A program made the translations under genes and the position numbers. A DNA stretch of 64,000 nucleotides from Hsuehochloa calcarea (lineage: Eukaryota > Streptophyta > Magnoliopsida > Poales > Poaceae): NCBI GenBank assembly GCA_036346395.1, contig CM070596.1, positions 1,116,001-1,180,000 on the forward strand. The letters run 5' to 3'. Each line of letters begins with the position of its first letter. The first letter of the stretch is position 1. Of this stretch, positions 49,060 through 60,586 are shown piece after piece. Below the pieces are notes generated by a model. That model did no database searches. It had not been told where the DNA came from and saw only the letters and a list, made by a program, of their open reading frames with translations.

Positions 49060-52000
49060 CATCACGATGGCCCTCTTCTACGCCCTCTCGGCCTCACATC
49101 GCCTGGTATGCTCGTGCTCCGCTCCTGCTCCTCGTGCAGCCTCTCTCGTCTCTTCTTATCCTTTATCCTAGTCTACAGCTCTTCGAGGCGCCTTTCATGA
49201 CACTCGCAGTCCTCCCTGGCCCACCTCCTCCGTGACAGCAACATCCACATATTATAGGGGTGGATCTTGTCGTTGATCCACCGGCTGAAGTCGCATAGGT
49301 GCATTGGAGACTGCGGTAGGAAGAGAGATGTGGTTAGGCGTAACGGAAAACAAAATAGTGGTGTGCACTGAAATGCAATTTCATTACCGGCTGTCTGTGG
49401 CTCGGCGTGTTAAACCTGCGGTCGGGGTAGTCCGCGCAGAAGTTTGGGCAGAACCAATAGTGTTGCCTAATGAAGCATTCATCGGTTGATTTGACACACT
49501 TACAGGCGTCTCGACACCAGCAAAGGGGTGGCGCCACCCCAATGAGGGGCCTTTCCGAAAGGCGTTCAGCGAGCATAGGGGGTGGCTCAACCCAGAATCA
49601 TTGGGAGTACTGCGAGGTAGCCTCCTTAGATCGACGAGCTCCGGAGGTGGGTGGTGAGTCTAAGTCTGCTGATTAAACACCCTATGGCGAGCGTTGGTAT
49701 GCTGGGGAGCTTCCCAGTCCTTCAAAAGCTTGTGGATGTGCCATTCCTTCTCTTTGTCCATGTTATCTAGGTAGTGTTGTTGGTGTGGAGTTCCTGACCG
49801 AGTAGTGCTATGTTTATAGCGGGAGGGGACGTAGTTGTAGCGGCTATATAGCGGCAGTCGAGTGGTCTCTTTGTGCTTTGCAGAGTGGGGTCACGTCTTG
49901 TTTTGTAAAGAGTGGTCACGTCCTGCTTTGCAGAGAGTAGTCACGTCCTGCGAGGTCACGTCCTGATTTGCAAAGAGAAGTCATGTCCTGCTTTGCAGAG
50001 AGTGATCACGTCTTGCTTTACAGAGCGAGGTCACGTCCAACTTTGCAGAGTGATGTCAAGGCTAGAAAGATGGTGGTGTGGGGTGTCCCGATGCAGACTT
50101 CCTCAAGTGGTTGCAGTGTGCACACAAAAAATAAATTAATATTGAAACACGATATTATCATAATAATAATAGTTGTACAGAAATTAATATTTACATAGCA
50201 TGACTGAAATTTAGAGGAACAAATATCTACTAACGCCCCTCTTGTGGCGTACCCTCGTGTGTCGCCTCTGGCCTCGTCTAGGGCAGCTGTGGGCGTTGGT
50301 GCAAGTACGTCAGAGGCTCGGGCCACCGAGCCACCGAGGTACCCGATCGGCGCAAGTAGCTAGAGGTGGTGTCGCAAGGTGGTCATGCGTCGGTTGGGTC
50401 GGTCCCATCGCACCGTGCAGCTGTGAAGCACCCACGGAGACCTTGGTGCCACACTCGTCCCAATAAAAGTCCCCGGAGTGTGCCTCCTTGTGCGATAAGT
50501 AATCCTCGTCCTAAAGCGGTGTACGATTTGTGAAGCATTACGTTACGCATGTAATCATGATGAAAACCACGAAATAGGACGTTACACAAGCAAGCAAGCA
50601 AGGTAGTCATACCTAGTGGCACGAAGGTGGGCGCCGACAACTCCATGTACTTCTGTCCCGTGTACCGGTGGAACTCTGGACCTGCAAAAGAAGATTATCA
50701 TTAGTAACTAACGGGGTTCGAAATAAAGGAACGAAAGTGGATGTCCCATGCTCGCCTGCAAACTGTCCCAAGTTGCTCCCACAACGGTGCTACGAGGACC
50801 CGCCCGCCACGTCCAGGTGAGGAGCCCGTGGCCGTGAACTACCATAGCTGACCTCTCGTCCATGCGCTGGTCGGTCCACTGGGTCCCTCGGCGTGTGACA
50901 AACCGCGATCTGGATCCCTCGTCTCGCCTTTTCCACGATTCGCTCCAGGACCCCTCTGATGTCCTGCGCCGTCAGGGGGAAGTGCTCCCCGAGCGTCATC
51001 TGATGTGTGAAGGCTGCCAACTCGAGGACCTCCCGGTGTAGATCCGTCTATACATGAAATCAACAAGTTGGAAAATGAAATCTTGCAAATTAAATATGAA
51101 GTACAAACCGTTAAATTTGTACCGAGCGGTGGAATGCTGAGTCCGACTGCATGGGGTACGTGTCGGACGTCGCAGCCTCGTGTTGTGGTGGCTCGTCCAC
51201 GATCCAGGGCGCAGTGAAGCCTCGTCCAACTAGTGTACCACTCCATATACTCCGTGTACTCCCAGGGTCATAGTGAGCATCCTCCAAGACGACATCGCGG
51301 TAGGCGCTGAGCCATCCCTCAACCCAAGGGAACATCCTATCTGCCTAGTAGGTAATGGTAGGTACTCCCTTCCTAGTGTACCTGGGGGCGACAAGACAAT
51401 TATTTGGTCGGTAAGTAACGCAGATTGTACGAAAGAAGTAAAGAGTGAACATACCTATGGATGTGGGCCGGCACCCGCTGCCCCCAGGGGGGTTGGGACC
51501 AGGAGTAATACTTCATGCACCAAGGCCGTCCGCGTGTACTAGTACACGTAGTCTCACGTGCACAGGCTTGACAATCCTCTGGACACGCACGCGTACACTC
51601 TCTCCTGAGTGTGCGGTCTCCAGATGACGCGATCATCCGTGAGTTGATCTAACATCGCAACGTAGTCTGGGTACGGCCCCTGCGTAGTGATCGGCGTGTA
51701 GGTGACCTGTGGAATAGAACAACATAAACTTAGCACATAAATTGTGATTACATTACAAAAAATAATAAATGTTCATGAAACTAACCCATCGGTGGCACCA
51801 TACTGTGCCCATGGTCGGCTGGTCCACGTCGTCGCCCTCGGCGTACAAACTGATCGTGTACGCTTCCAAGTCTAGTTGTGGTCGTCCGATATGGAAGCAC
51901 TCGAAGGACCACAACTGCAGAAGTAGCGGACATCCAGAGAGGATGGAGCTCTCCTGGCCCAGTGGCACACGTCACACAGTGCGTGGTACATCGCGCACAG

Positions 52001-52910
52001 CACGGCTGGACCCCAGGCGTAGGGCTGGATCTCATTCGCCAGCTCACGTGCGTACCGGACGTAGTGCTTGTTGACGCTGTCACCGTGGGACCCCAGGAAC
52101 ATGACCCACTCAAACGGCCACAGCAAGTAGGCCTCAAAGTGCATCATAACAATGTTGTTGTTTGCGTCCTCCGCCATATGCTCGGGCTGCAAGAAGAGAT
52201 GTACACGTCAGCAAGGTTCACAAATGAATTGATGCGAGAAGACAATAGTTACAAAAACTTACGTAGAACTGGTAGATCCACCTCAGCGTCGGCCCGTGGG
52301 TGCTGCTGAACTCCCTGTACTTGCTGCCCAACGGCAGCATATCCTGGAACCTCGCCAGCAACTCCATGCACCACGTGGCCGGGATGTCTTACGCCGCCAG
52401 AGGGAAGCTAGTGCAGGGCAACCGAGTCGGGAAGGTGACGTCCTGAAGGTTCGGCGCTATCTCCCCACAAGGATGGTGAAACGTGTGCGTTTCTGGCCTC
52501 AAATGGTCAACCAGCGCTGTCAGTAGGGCCCGGTCTTTGGAAAATGCTTGGACGTACGACCAGGACCACAGTCATGGTCGTCCTCCCACGTCGCCTCAAC
52601 CATCCTCGCCAGCGGAAGGAGACCTGACGCTCTCAATCTGCGTTAGGTAAAGTTACGAATAAACATTACTCCACCTGAAGTAGTTAGGTTGCAAATGAGT
52701 ACACGAAGATCGCAACGTCACGTACCTCGAAACCCAGCGTGGGTCCACCCTCCATGCCATGACGGGCGTGCGCAGTCGCAACGCGCCAAGCTCAATCGCC
52801 ACCTCGCCCTCCTGGGGGAGGATGGTACTGAGGCGGCTACGATGATGTGCGTCAATCATCGGATCAAGCAACTCGTACGGCCACTGCGCAGTGTATCTTG
52901 GGTCCGCCAT
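49060..52910 (-). pseudogene. PMD protein with C-terminal GRF zinc finger, decayed
   Basis: A minus-strand plant-mobile-domain gene in pieces. It starts near 52910 with MADPRYTAQWPYELLDP. Near 52500 comes ALVDHLRPETHTFHHPCGEI followed by APNLQDVTFPTRLP, with an in-frame stop after FPLAA, then FQDMLPLGSKYREFSSTHGP before a donor near 52264. At 52190-51750 are EAYLLWPFEWVMFLGSHGDS, RYARELANEIQPYAWGPAVL and, after a shift, LQLWSFECFHIGRP. C-terminal PMD pieces continue to about 50.8 kb. Near 49545 a GRF-type zinc finger begins, PPLCWCRDACKCVKS, then HYWFCPNF, followed by CDFSRWINDKIHP near 49295. PMD plus GRF is a known domain pairing in grass genomes and transposons. Stops and shifts mark it as non-functional. 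Confidence 0.78.
49865..50065. repeat. Tandem repeat GTCACGTCCTGCTTTGCAGA, about 25-29 bp unit
   Basis: Seven to eight diverged copies of a unit with core GTCACGTCCTGCTTTGCAGA, one truncated. It lies in the PMD/GRF pseudogene region, upstream of the GRF segment on the minus strand. Confidence 0.82.
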
Positions 52911-52995
52911 ACGTGAAAATTCAGTGCATACATTGTAAAGACTATGAAACAAATACATAAGGTAATAGGAAGCGGCGTTAATTACCAGCCACAAA

Positions 52996-53930
52996 TAGAA
53001 ATCAAATTTAAGTTAGGATTATTTTGGTTATACGTAGCCTATGTAGCAACTCTGGATTTTTTTTACAATTTCAAGATGTGTCATGCTATTCTCTTTAAGA
53101 TGTGTCATGCTATTTTTCTAGTTTAAAATTAATTTCTGGCATTAACAATATAATTACCGTACACAAATGGGAAGCTAAATAAAGCTGTGATTATTTTGAT
53201 TACGTTGTACCTACCCTACTTAGCTACTCTACAATTTTCATAGATTTGTAATAGGCTTCTTCCTATTTCGGCAGATTTTTTCTAAATCGTTCGAGTGCTG
53301 GACATTCATAACATGTGTACAATGAACTAGACTAACACGGCTCAAATGATGTACTATTTAATTTTACTACAATTATCTAATCTACTTAATTTTATGTCAT
53401 TATTTTTTTGTTAACCGATAAGGTTTTGACATAATGTATAAAGTTGTTAAAAAAATGTACTTGGAAGATGGCTGATCGGATCTGATGCTCTCTCTCTCTC
53501 TTCCGCGACAAACTGGCAGAGCTTCGCTACCTTTCTTCTCTTTTTTTTTTTTTTCTAGAATTAAAATGACGTTTGGACTGATTTTTTTGGGTTTATATAG
53601 ATGGATCACTCATGTCACTTCATGTCAGTTGAACTGACGATAGGGAGTTGGACCGACGACAGGGAGTCATTATACTTTCTGTCGCCAGTTTAACTACCAA
53701 CAAGAGTCTATCACAGCGACTTGAATCTATTTTTGTAATTTATTAAGTTGACTATTTTTTGTACTTATTTTTTAAAATAGCATTTTTATATATAAAAAAA
53801 TGTCATATGAATGCGTATCGTCATGAACGATGTGCTGCACATGACGGGACAAGATCAGCTGGCGCTAGGACCTAGCCTCCAAAAATATCTCATGTACTCC
53901 GGGCATGGTTTATTCTAACATACTCCAAAC
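52996..53930. other. AT-rich intergenic DNA
   Basis: No coding or transposon signature apart from short direct repeats such as AAGATGTGTCATGCTATT at about 53083-53113. Confidence 0.5.
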
Positions 53931-54274
53931 GATTCTATCCAGAACAGTGCACTTTCTTTCATTCATTCTAGATGATTTTTTAATAATTATTTTTTTACTC
54001 CGAAATACATTAATATACCTATTTTTTTTACAGAAATAATACACTTTCGCTACACCGTTAGACGACTTGAACCTAGTTGCTTAACAATTAAGCGACTGGT
54101 CTAAGTCGCCCAACCGTCGAGCGACACGTGGTGTAGTCGCCCAACGGTGGAGCGACTATCGCTGAAGCGTTGAGCGACTTACTGCCTCTAGTCGCTCAAC
54201 GGTTGAGTGACTAGGGGCTATATACACACGCGCCCACGCGCCCATCGCCATTTGTGTTCGTCGAGTAGAACCAG

Positions 54275-54397
54275 AGGCGAGGAGGAGGAAAAGAGAAGAA
54301 GAGAGGAAGGGAACGAGAAGGGAGAGGGAGAGAGGAGAGGAGAAGAGAGGGAAAGAGAGGATAGGAGAGGGAGGGAGGCAAAGAAAGGAGGAGAGAT
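54275..54397. repeat. Homopurine (GA-rich) tract
   Basis: About 120 nt almost entirely A and G on the plus strand, just upstream of the PMD pseudogene. It produces long Ser/Leu/Pro open frames on the minus strand that are not genes. Confidence 0.85.
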
Positions 54398-54531
54398 CTG
54401 CGCATCTACGACGGTGAGTCTCATGCACTTCTACCTTTCGCGCGGATGGTGGAGGCCACCGATGAAGACAGCGCTCCGGTCGAGGACGAGGGGAGGTCCA
54501 GGCCGGCCCGGAGCGGCCATGACGGTTCCAG

Positions 54532-55071
54532 TTCAACCGGTCGCTGCTGACAGCTCTGGTGGACCGGTGGTGACACGAGACGCACACATTCCACCTCTCA
54601 TTCGGGGACATGGCCCCCACACTGCAGGACGTCGCGGTGCTGCTCGGCCTGTCTATCGCTGGATCCACTACCTCCCCGCTGGACGCGCTTGTTAACTGGT
54701 GCGACGACCTGCTGGGCCGGTCTAAGGAGGTTCTTCCGGCCGAGGCCGCGGCAGTGTACTACGTCTTCCCAGTGCGACAGAGGCATAAGCCACCCTTGCG
54801 GTGGCTTTCGCAATTCCGGGTATGTATGCGATCCATTTTCCCTGTGTAGCGATGCATTATCCTTGTGATATGATGGGCTTACTAATGAGGCGTTTGTGCG
54901 TAGGTCGAGTGGAAGGTCTCGGAGCTCACCGAGTACCAGGTGTCGCGGCACATCGAGACGTACTTGTTGTGACTGTTCGGTTGTGTACTGTTTACCAGCA
55001 GCTACGGTGACTCTGTCGACGCCCACCTCCTGAGGTACGCGAGGGCTATCGCCGACAAGGAGGTGCAAATC
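54532..55071 (+). pseudogene. PMD pseudogene inside the inverted-repeat element
   Basis: The frame beginning at 54532 reads FNRSLLTALVDRW, then an in-frame TGA at 54571, then HETHTFHLSFGDMAPTLQDV and AVLLGLSIAGSTTSP, the N-terminal part of the plant mobile domain. A probable intron (54820-54903, GT-AG) separates this from VEWKVSELTEYQVSRHIETY followed by LL, a second TGA at 54970 where the family has Trp, and LFGCVLFTSSYGDSVDAHLL. Similarity stops soon after RYARAIADKEVQ, so the copy is truncated. It runs opposite to the PMD/GRF pseudogene at 49.1-52.9 kb. Confidence 0.82.
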
Positions 55072-55589
55072 AGATTTCGTACCCTTGAGATTTTACGAAA
55101 ATCACAAACAAACCAACCAACCTTGTCACCACCTTTTTATTTCCAAAAAAAATTAACAACCGACAAGATTTGCTAAATGTATTACCTGCAAAAATTATCA
55201 TTTATTCCCTCATAATTATTTCCATTGAATTAATAAAATATTATTATTTTTATTTAAAATCGCCTAATGGTCGAGCGACAAGTGGATTAGTCACCCAACC
55301 ATTGAGCGACTATTAGAAATCGCTACACTATCGGGCGACTACTCCACGTATAGCTCGACAATTAGGCGACTTGGGCCTTCCATTCTAGGTCCAAGTCGCC
55401 CAACGAGAGAGCGATAGAGTATTATTACTGTATTTCAGAATAAAAATAATAATTATTAAAAAAAATCCATTATAGAGGTACTCTGATCGTTAATAGTCTC
55501 TACAAGAAAAGGGGAGGAGGGGGGTTTGGTAAAGAGATTAATCATTTGCTGGCCCAACCACAAATTGAGAGGAAATGTTTACAAGGTAC

Positions 55590-58500
55590 TCACTTCGGAC
55601 CAAGGATAGAAAACTCAGAACCGGATGAAATCCGTAGTAGTGGTAATTCAGAACCGTAGATTCTCGAAATTTCAGAAAAAACCGGTATGAATTCAAATTT
55701 TGAATTTTTGAATCCGAATTTTTATCGGCCGGTAACCGGTCAAACCGGAAAAACCAGAAAATGGTGAAAATGGTAATTATGAAATTTAAATTTGGAATAA
55801 TGCAAATATTAATGAGAAAGTGTTTCAAGATGTATATAAAAAGTCATCCTTGGTTGCTTCACTCTCCAGAGCAGTCCTCTCGTCCAAGTGTTCTAAAGCA
55901 TGTAACATAATAAAAAACATAAGTTAATGATAATGAGCGATAGCTTGACTAGCATACGAAAAACAATAATGAGAAGTAATTCATACCAATACATTGTCGA
56001 GAAACGCGAAGGTTGTGCAATGTAGTCGCTGTTATCATAGAGTATAAGTCCTTCAAATTGTGCTAGGTGAGTCTTGTATTGATCCCAAGTGTGTGTTTCG
56101 TGTGCATATTGTAGCCAATGATTGTAAAGTTGTTAGTAATATGTGGGTTCGACCCACTGGTAAACGTTTTTGGTATTGGTATTGAAGGACACAAGACCGT
56201 AATGGGAACTAGGATCAGAGGAGACGTCCGACAAATGAGAATCATCTCCAAAAGGCAATAGATTGACATCTCGACGTCCATAAGTCCGAGTGGATCTTGA
56301 GCTAGCACGCGATTCATAGGAAGAAGAGTCATGTGGCTGAGATTGATCTTTTTTGCGACCCTTACCCCTCGTGTAGGTCTTATGAAATTGTTTTGAAGCA
56401 TGACAATCATGGTCTTCATCCTAAGTAGCATGCGTGAAGTTTTGCTCGCGGGTGAATTCCAATGGTTGGTCTTGACCTGCATCATGAGCAGTCCCACAAT
56501 CAGCACCATCATCGAACGACGGAGAGCTACTATCACCAGACTCTTGGTACTGGACTTCATCAGATGGCGGACTTTCTGTTTCTTCGTCGCTTCCCACAAT
56601 ATCCTCCTCAATGGCATTTTTCTTCTTCTTGCCAGGCACTTATTTCCTTGTTTGTGTAAGTGAGGCAAAGTCTTCAGCCAATTTTTCAGTTGGTTGGCTA
56701 CAATATTTCCTTTTCCCAAGATGACTCATGCCAATATTTTTCTTTGTCCACTGCTTCAATGGTTCATCATCTAGTGCTTTATTCAATTCCTTTCGAGGGA
56801 TGGCATCAACTACAACTGTAGATGGCATGGAGGGCTCACCTTCCTCGTCTAGTAGGGGCTCTGATTGTATCATGGAGCTATCAAGCCACTCGTGGATTGA
56901 GTTCTCTCTGTCGTACAGAGTGGCATTGATTAGATCGCCAAAAGGATCTACATCCCTATCTTCATTTTTAGTCTCATACTCTTGCAATCGTAGCTTTAGA
57001 TTGTAGTGGACATACACGAGTTTATGTAGTTTCTTGTACCCAAGACGGTTACTCAATCGTGTATGTACCAATGCAAATGTGCTCCAATTTCGTTCACATC
57101 CACTGGACGAAACACATGCGAGACAATCCGCAAGGCATATTTTGTTAATGTCGGTGTCTGCGCTCCAAACGTCATCCACCATGTAGCTACAAGTAACATA
57201 AAATTTGTGTTAAACTAATAGTGATGGGTCATTTTCTATGTATATATAAGTTCGTAACAACCTACCTACAGAATGACGATTAGCACTCATGTGAGCCTCA
57301 TTTGAAGCAAATAAACCTCGTTGATTACGGTAATGTTCTAGCTCGCCTAGAGCCTGCACTGCGTCCTCGGGTGTATCGGCTATTCTTTGAATCGCCATTG
57401 TCAGGGAAGCGACAAGGGCTGAATTCTTCCCCACATTATAGAAGCGGCTCTGCGGGTTTAGCAACGATGTTGTGCAAACAAACACACTTAGAATGTTAGA
57501 AAAAATACAACAAATATGTGATATTTATTTGGATTTAGGAAACTATGAACTTGCTTGGAACTACGTACGTGCGGTCCTTCATCATTGCAATTCTTCTATT
57601 AACAATCTTTATGACACGACCATAAGTGGCATCATCTTCTTTCAGTACGTCTTGAAGTTCGAAATTGAGTTCGTACGTCTTTCCAACCATTCCTGCCACT
57701 GTTGCGGGTTTCTGTTGGTCGACATATCTGAGTAGTCGGTAAATTGGTTCTACCAATTTATGACCCAATCCATACTCGACCACCATTGTCTACTTGTGAG
57801 GCAGGAATACATGTATTCTTCTTCCTCGGTCGTGCTCAAATGGTTGGAGCCCCATACATCTGGCACCATCCACTTCGTGAACTTTGCTTTTCTATCCCAA
57901 AAACTTTTCAAGAAAATGAATGTGGTTCCAAACATTGTGGCGTTTGGACGAACTATCTCCCCTCCAATTTGTTGGCGCATTTCATTATGGAGGCGACTGT
58001 GGTTGTATAGGAACCGATAAATCCTCATAGCCACCTTGACAACTGCATCAACCTCCTCGAACTGACCAATATCCTTCAACATGAGGTTGACGGTGTGCGC
58101 TGCACATGGCTGCCAGACTAAAGTTGGGTACTCTTCAATTACCAGTTGGCATGCTTTCTTATAGTTCGCACCATTGTCAATCACAATCTGCATGACATGT
58201 TTAACTCCAACTTCTTCCACAACTCTACGAATCTCACGATACAAAAAGTCAGCATTTTGTATGTCACCAGTTGCATTCACTGACTTATGAAAAAAAATTC
58301 TTCCATTGCAGTACAACATGAAGTTAATGATACTCATTTGTGTAGGCCCAGTCCAGGAATCACACATAATAGAGACTCCATATATATCCCAGTCTTCTTT
58401 GAACTGTGATACATGCTCCTTGACCTCTTGTTCGTTGACATCAAGATATGTCCCATCGATTTCATGCCCTCTTGGTGACAGAACCCCTTGGCCAAGTTCT

Positions 58501-59990
58501 TGTGTCTCTTTGATGGCGGCACGAAAATAAGGACACTCTGCCTTAACTCCAGCAATGTCATTACTATGGAACCACTTTAACCAAATTTTCCCAAGTTTTG
58601 ACTTTACTTCTCCGCGAAGTGTTGTATCAATGCGGGGTTGGACGGGTGCCCGACTGCGCAAAATATCAAGATCAACTCTCATGGATTGTGACCTGCCAAA
58701 CATCCTCGAAAAAGCATTGCTTCCTGTACCACTACCTCTGCCACTTCCACTTCCCTTTCCACTCCCACTTCTCGTACCACTTCCACTACCACCACCATGT
58801 TCAAATGTCGCACCCCTAGCTCTAGCTCTTTGTTGCATCTGATGTAACTCTAACGACACCCAACGAGCTTATTCAATTTGCATTTTCTCATTATCATCGA
58901 AGGCATCTTCATATGATGGACCACGAGCTACAGGCTCTCTTGCGGGTTCCTCCATTCGCAGTCATTCATCTTTAAGATATTTCTTTCTTACCTTCGCTTC
59001 TTCAAGACTTGCCAGCATGAGCCTTCGGACTTTCGCCGGAACCCCATTGCAAGCAACAACATCTCCGTGTCTCCCGGCAAGATGTTGTTTTAGGCGGGTG
59101 ACACCTCCGCCTGATTTTGTTAGATTGTAATATCTGCACTTCCAACCAGCACCTCCTAGTCTCTCTCCATGGTTCCAAACATTGATGGATTTAGAAGCCA
59201 TCACCTACAATAATCCAGACATGATGAAAATTGTTAGTCATGGATCATATTGACAAGTGATTTCATCTTCCGTATATGGATATATGCTATACAGGTTACT
59301 GAAGGCATATATGTTGTTTTGTGAATGGGTAGCATTCTGTAGTCTTGCATACACTGATACACAACATGCATGGACTTACACATTGATTCACAATTTCACA
59401 CAGCATGAAAGGATAGCATTCTGTGGTCTTGCATACACTGATACACACAGCATGCTATAGCCTTTCACATGACCACTAGTAATCCAAATGTGCAACCCTC
59501 CACAAATGCTAACCACTTCAACAAGCATGTCCTAACCACTAGTAATCCAAATGTGGAACCCTCCATAAATGCATTCAAGAGTTTCCTACACTACGATCTC
59601 TCTTTAGTCCTTACTCCCTACAAACAATGAACTCAAAAGCTCCACAAGTAGAAAAAATTTCAGACCTGCTGCTTGTGCTTGTGCTCCTGCTTGCTTGTGC
59701 TGCAGCTGCGTGTGTTGCTTGCTTGAGCTCGTGGAAATGGAGAAGGAGAGGAGGAAGGGAAGAGGTCAAGAGGGAAGCAATTAGGGAGCACAAAAGCAAA
59801 GCAAGTAGGGAGCAAAAAAAACAAAAGCAATGGGATGAGGAGGGTCTGCTGGCTGCTGCCCACATAGGATGATGGGAGGGCACTCAGAGCAGCAAGGAAT
59901 CCAAGGGAAAGGAAAAAAAAAACCCGACCGGTATTTTCGGTACCAGACCGGGCCGGTAAACCAGTAACCGGTTACCGGCCGGATTTTTGA
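55590..59990 (-). mobile_element. Degenerate hAT transposon
   Basis: The transposase remnant at 56063-59204 is flanked on both sides by CCGG-rich subterminal sequence: AACCGGATGAAATCC and CGGCCGGTAACCGGT at 55619-55770, and GGTTACCGGCCGGATTTTTG at 59968-59990. These look like the subterminal motifs of one hAT family, in inverted orientation. Precise terminal repeats and an 8-bp duplication were not identifiable. Confidence 0.68.
56063..59204 (-). pseudogene. hAT transposase (BED finger, DUF659, hAT dimerisation), inactive
   Basis: The protein starts at 59204 with a BED-type zinc finger, VWNHGERLGGAGWKCRYYNL then SGGGVTRLKQHLAGRHGD. The second zinc cysteine is replaced by Tyr (KCRYY instead of the usual KCxYC). 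The same frame continues to 57750 through two stops (58962-58964 and 58869-58871). It covers a Gly/Ser linker and a DUF659 catalytic region with YGVSIMCDSWTGPTQMSIIN, QIVIDNGANYKKACQLVIEE and WQPCAAHTVNLMLKDIG. Near 57780 the frame shifts to GLGHKLVEPIYRLLRYVDQQ. After an intron, the C-terminal dimerisation region gives SSGCERNWSTFALVHTRLSN (57182-56640), then an acidic and Ser-rich tail in shifted frames. A functional hAT transposase would cut and paste the element in the nucleus; this copy cannot. Confidence 0.85.
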
Positions 59991-60586
59991 ACCAACACAA
60001 AAGAATGTCGTAATACATGTATTACGTGCACTTAATTTTTTTGAACTTTAACTATTGATCTTTTCTAATTTTTAGATTGAATATGTGAAAATGGTATGTG
60101 CACTCATTTTTTATAAACTCTTTAACTGTTGATTTTTTTTTCTAATTTTTAGATTAAATGTGTAAATGGTATGTGCAGATTTATATTTTTATAAAAGTAT
60201 AATTTTATTATATTTTGTAAATATATTACATTCTAGATTCCGTGTCAATATCCGAAACATACTCATGCAGGAGGTGTAGTGTGTACACCAACTGCAGGAG
60301 GACGGTGGTATGAGATCATCCCATTCCCACCCTAATGAAATGGTGTACGGAAGGAAGCAAGAATCTTCCTCGTGAATTCGCTATAATAACAAGAAAATTA
60401 GCAGAACAAGCAACTAGAGTACACTCAACAACGGAGAATAGGCTAGAGAGCGATACACTGATGAGAGAAGCGATCAGTCTCTGCCTCTGGTGTCTGCAAA
60501 TAAACCGCCTACCCCACCCCAGAGCAGGTCATCCGCCTAAAGTAACCATTACAAAAATTGGCCCCTTTCCCAGCACCATCGATCAC
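59205..60586. other. hAT flank and 3' flank of BiP
   Basis: From 59329 to 59572 there are direct repeats: TAGCATTCTGT(A/G)GTCTTGCAT (about 59329 and 59411) and CCACTAGTAATCCAAATGTG (about 59473 and 59537). Subterminal hAT sequence ends near 59990. The rest is AT-rich, followed by the BiP 3' UTR. Confidence 0.5.

Larger units (their letters stand above)
53955..55480. mobile_element. Inverted-repeat DNA element enclosing a PMD fragment
   Basis: Outer AT-rich arms GATTTTTTAATAATTATT (left, near 53970) and the inverse of the right end near 55460 match, continue through a CGAAATACA-like stretch, and then reach arrays of palindromes of the type AGTCGC...GCGACT. The left array (about 54055-54215) has four such palindromes and the right array (about 55258-55425) has five. 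Between the arms lie a homopurine tract and a PMD pseudogene on the plus strand. The structure fits a non-autonomous MULE-type or foldback transposon carrying a PMD segment. Exact ends and target duplication could not be fixed. Confidence 0.68.

Noticed and set aside
54156..54668. A 170-codon minus-strand frame
   Set aside because: It is antisense to the PMD pseudogene and the homopurine tract; its Leu/Ser/Phe-rich sequence mirrors that tract.
56063..56719. A 218-codon minus-strand frame as a separate gene
   Set aside because: It overlaps the tail of the hAT transposase in a shifted frame; the neighbouring frame (56421-56639) has the acidic Ser-rich composition expected for that tail.
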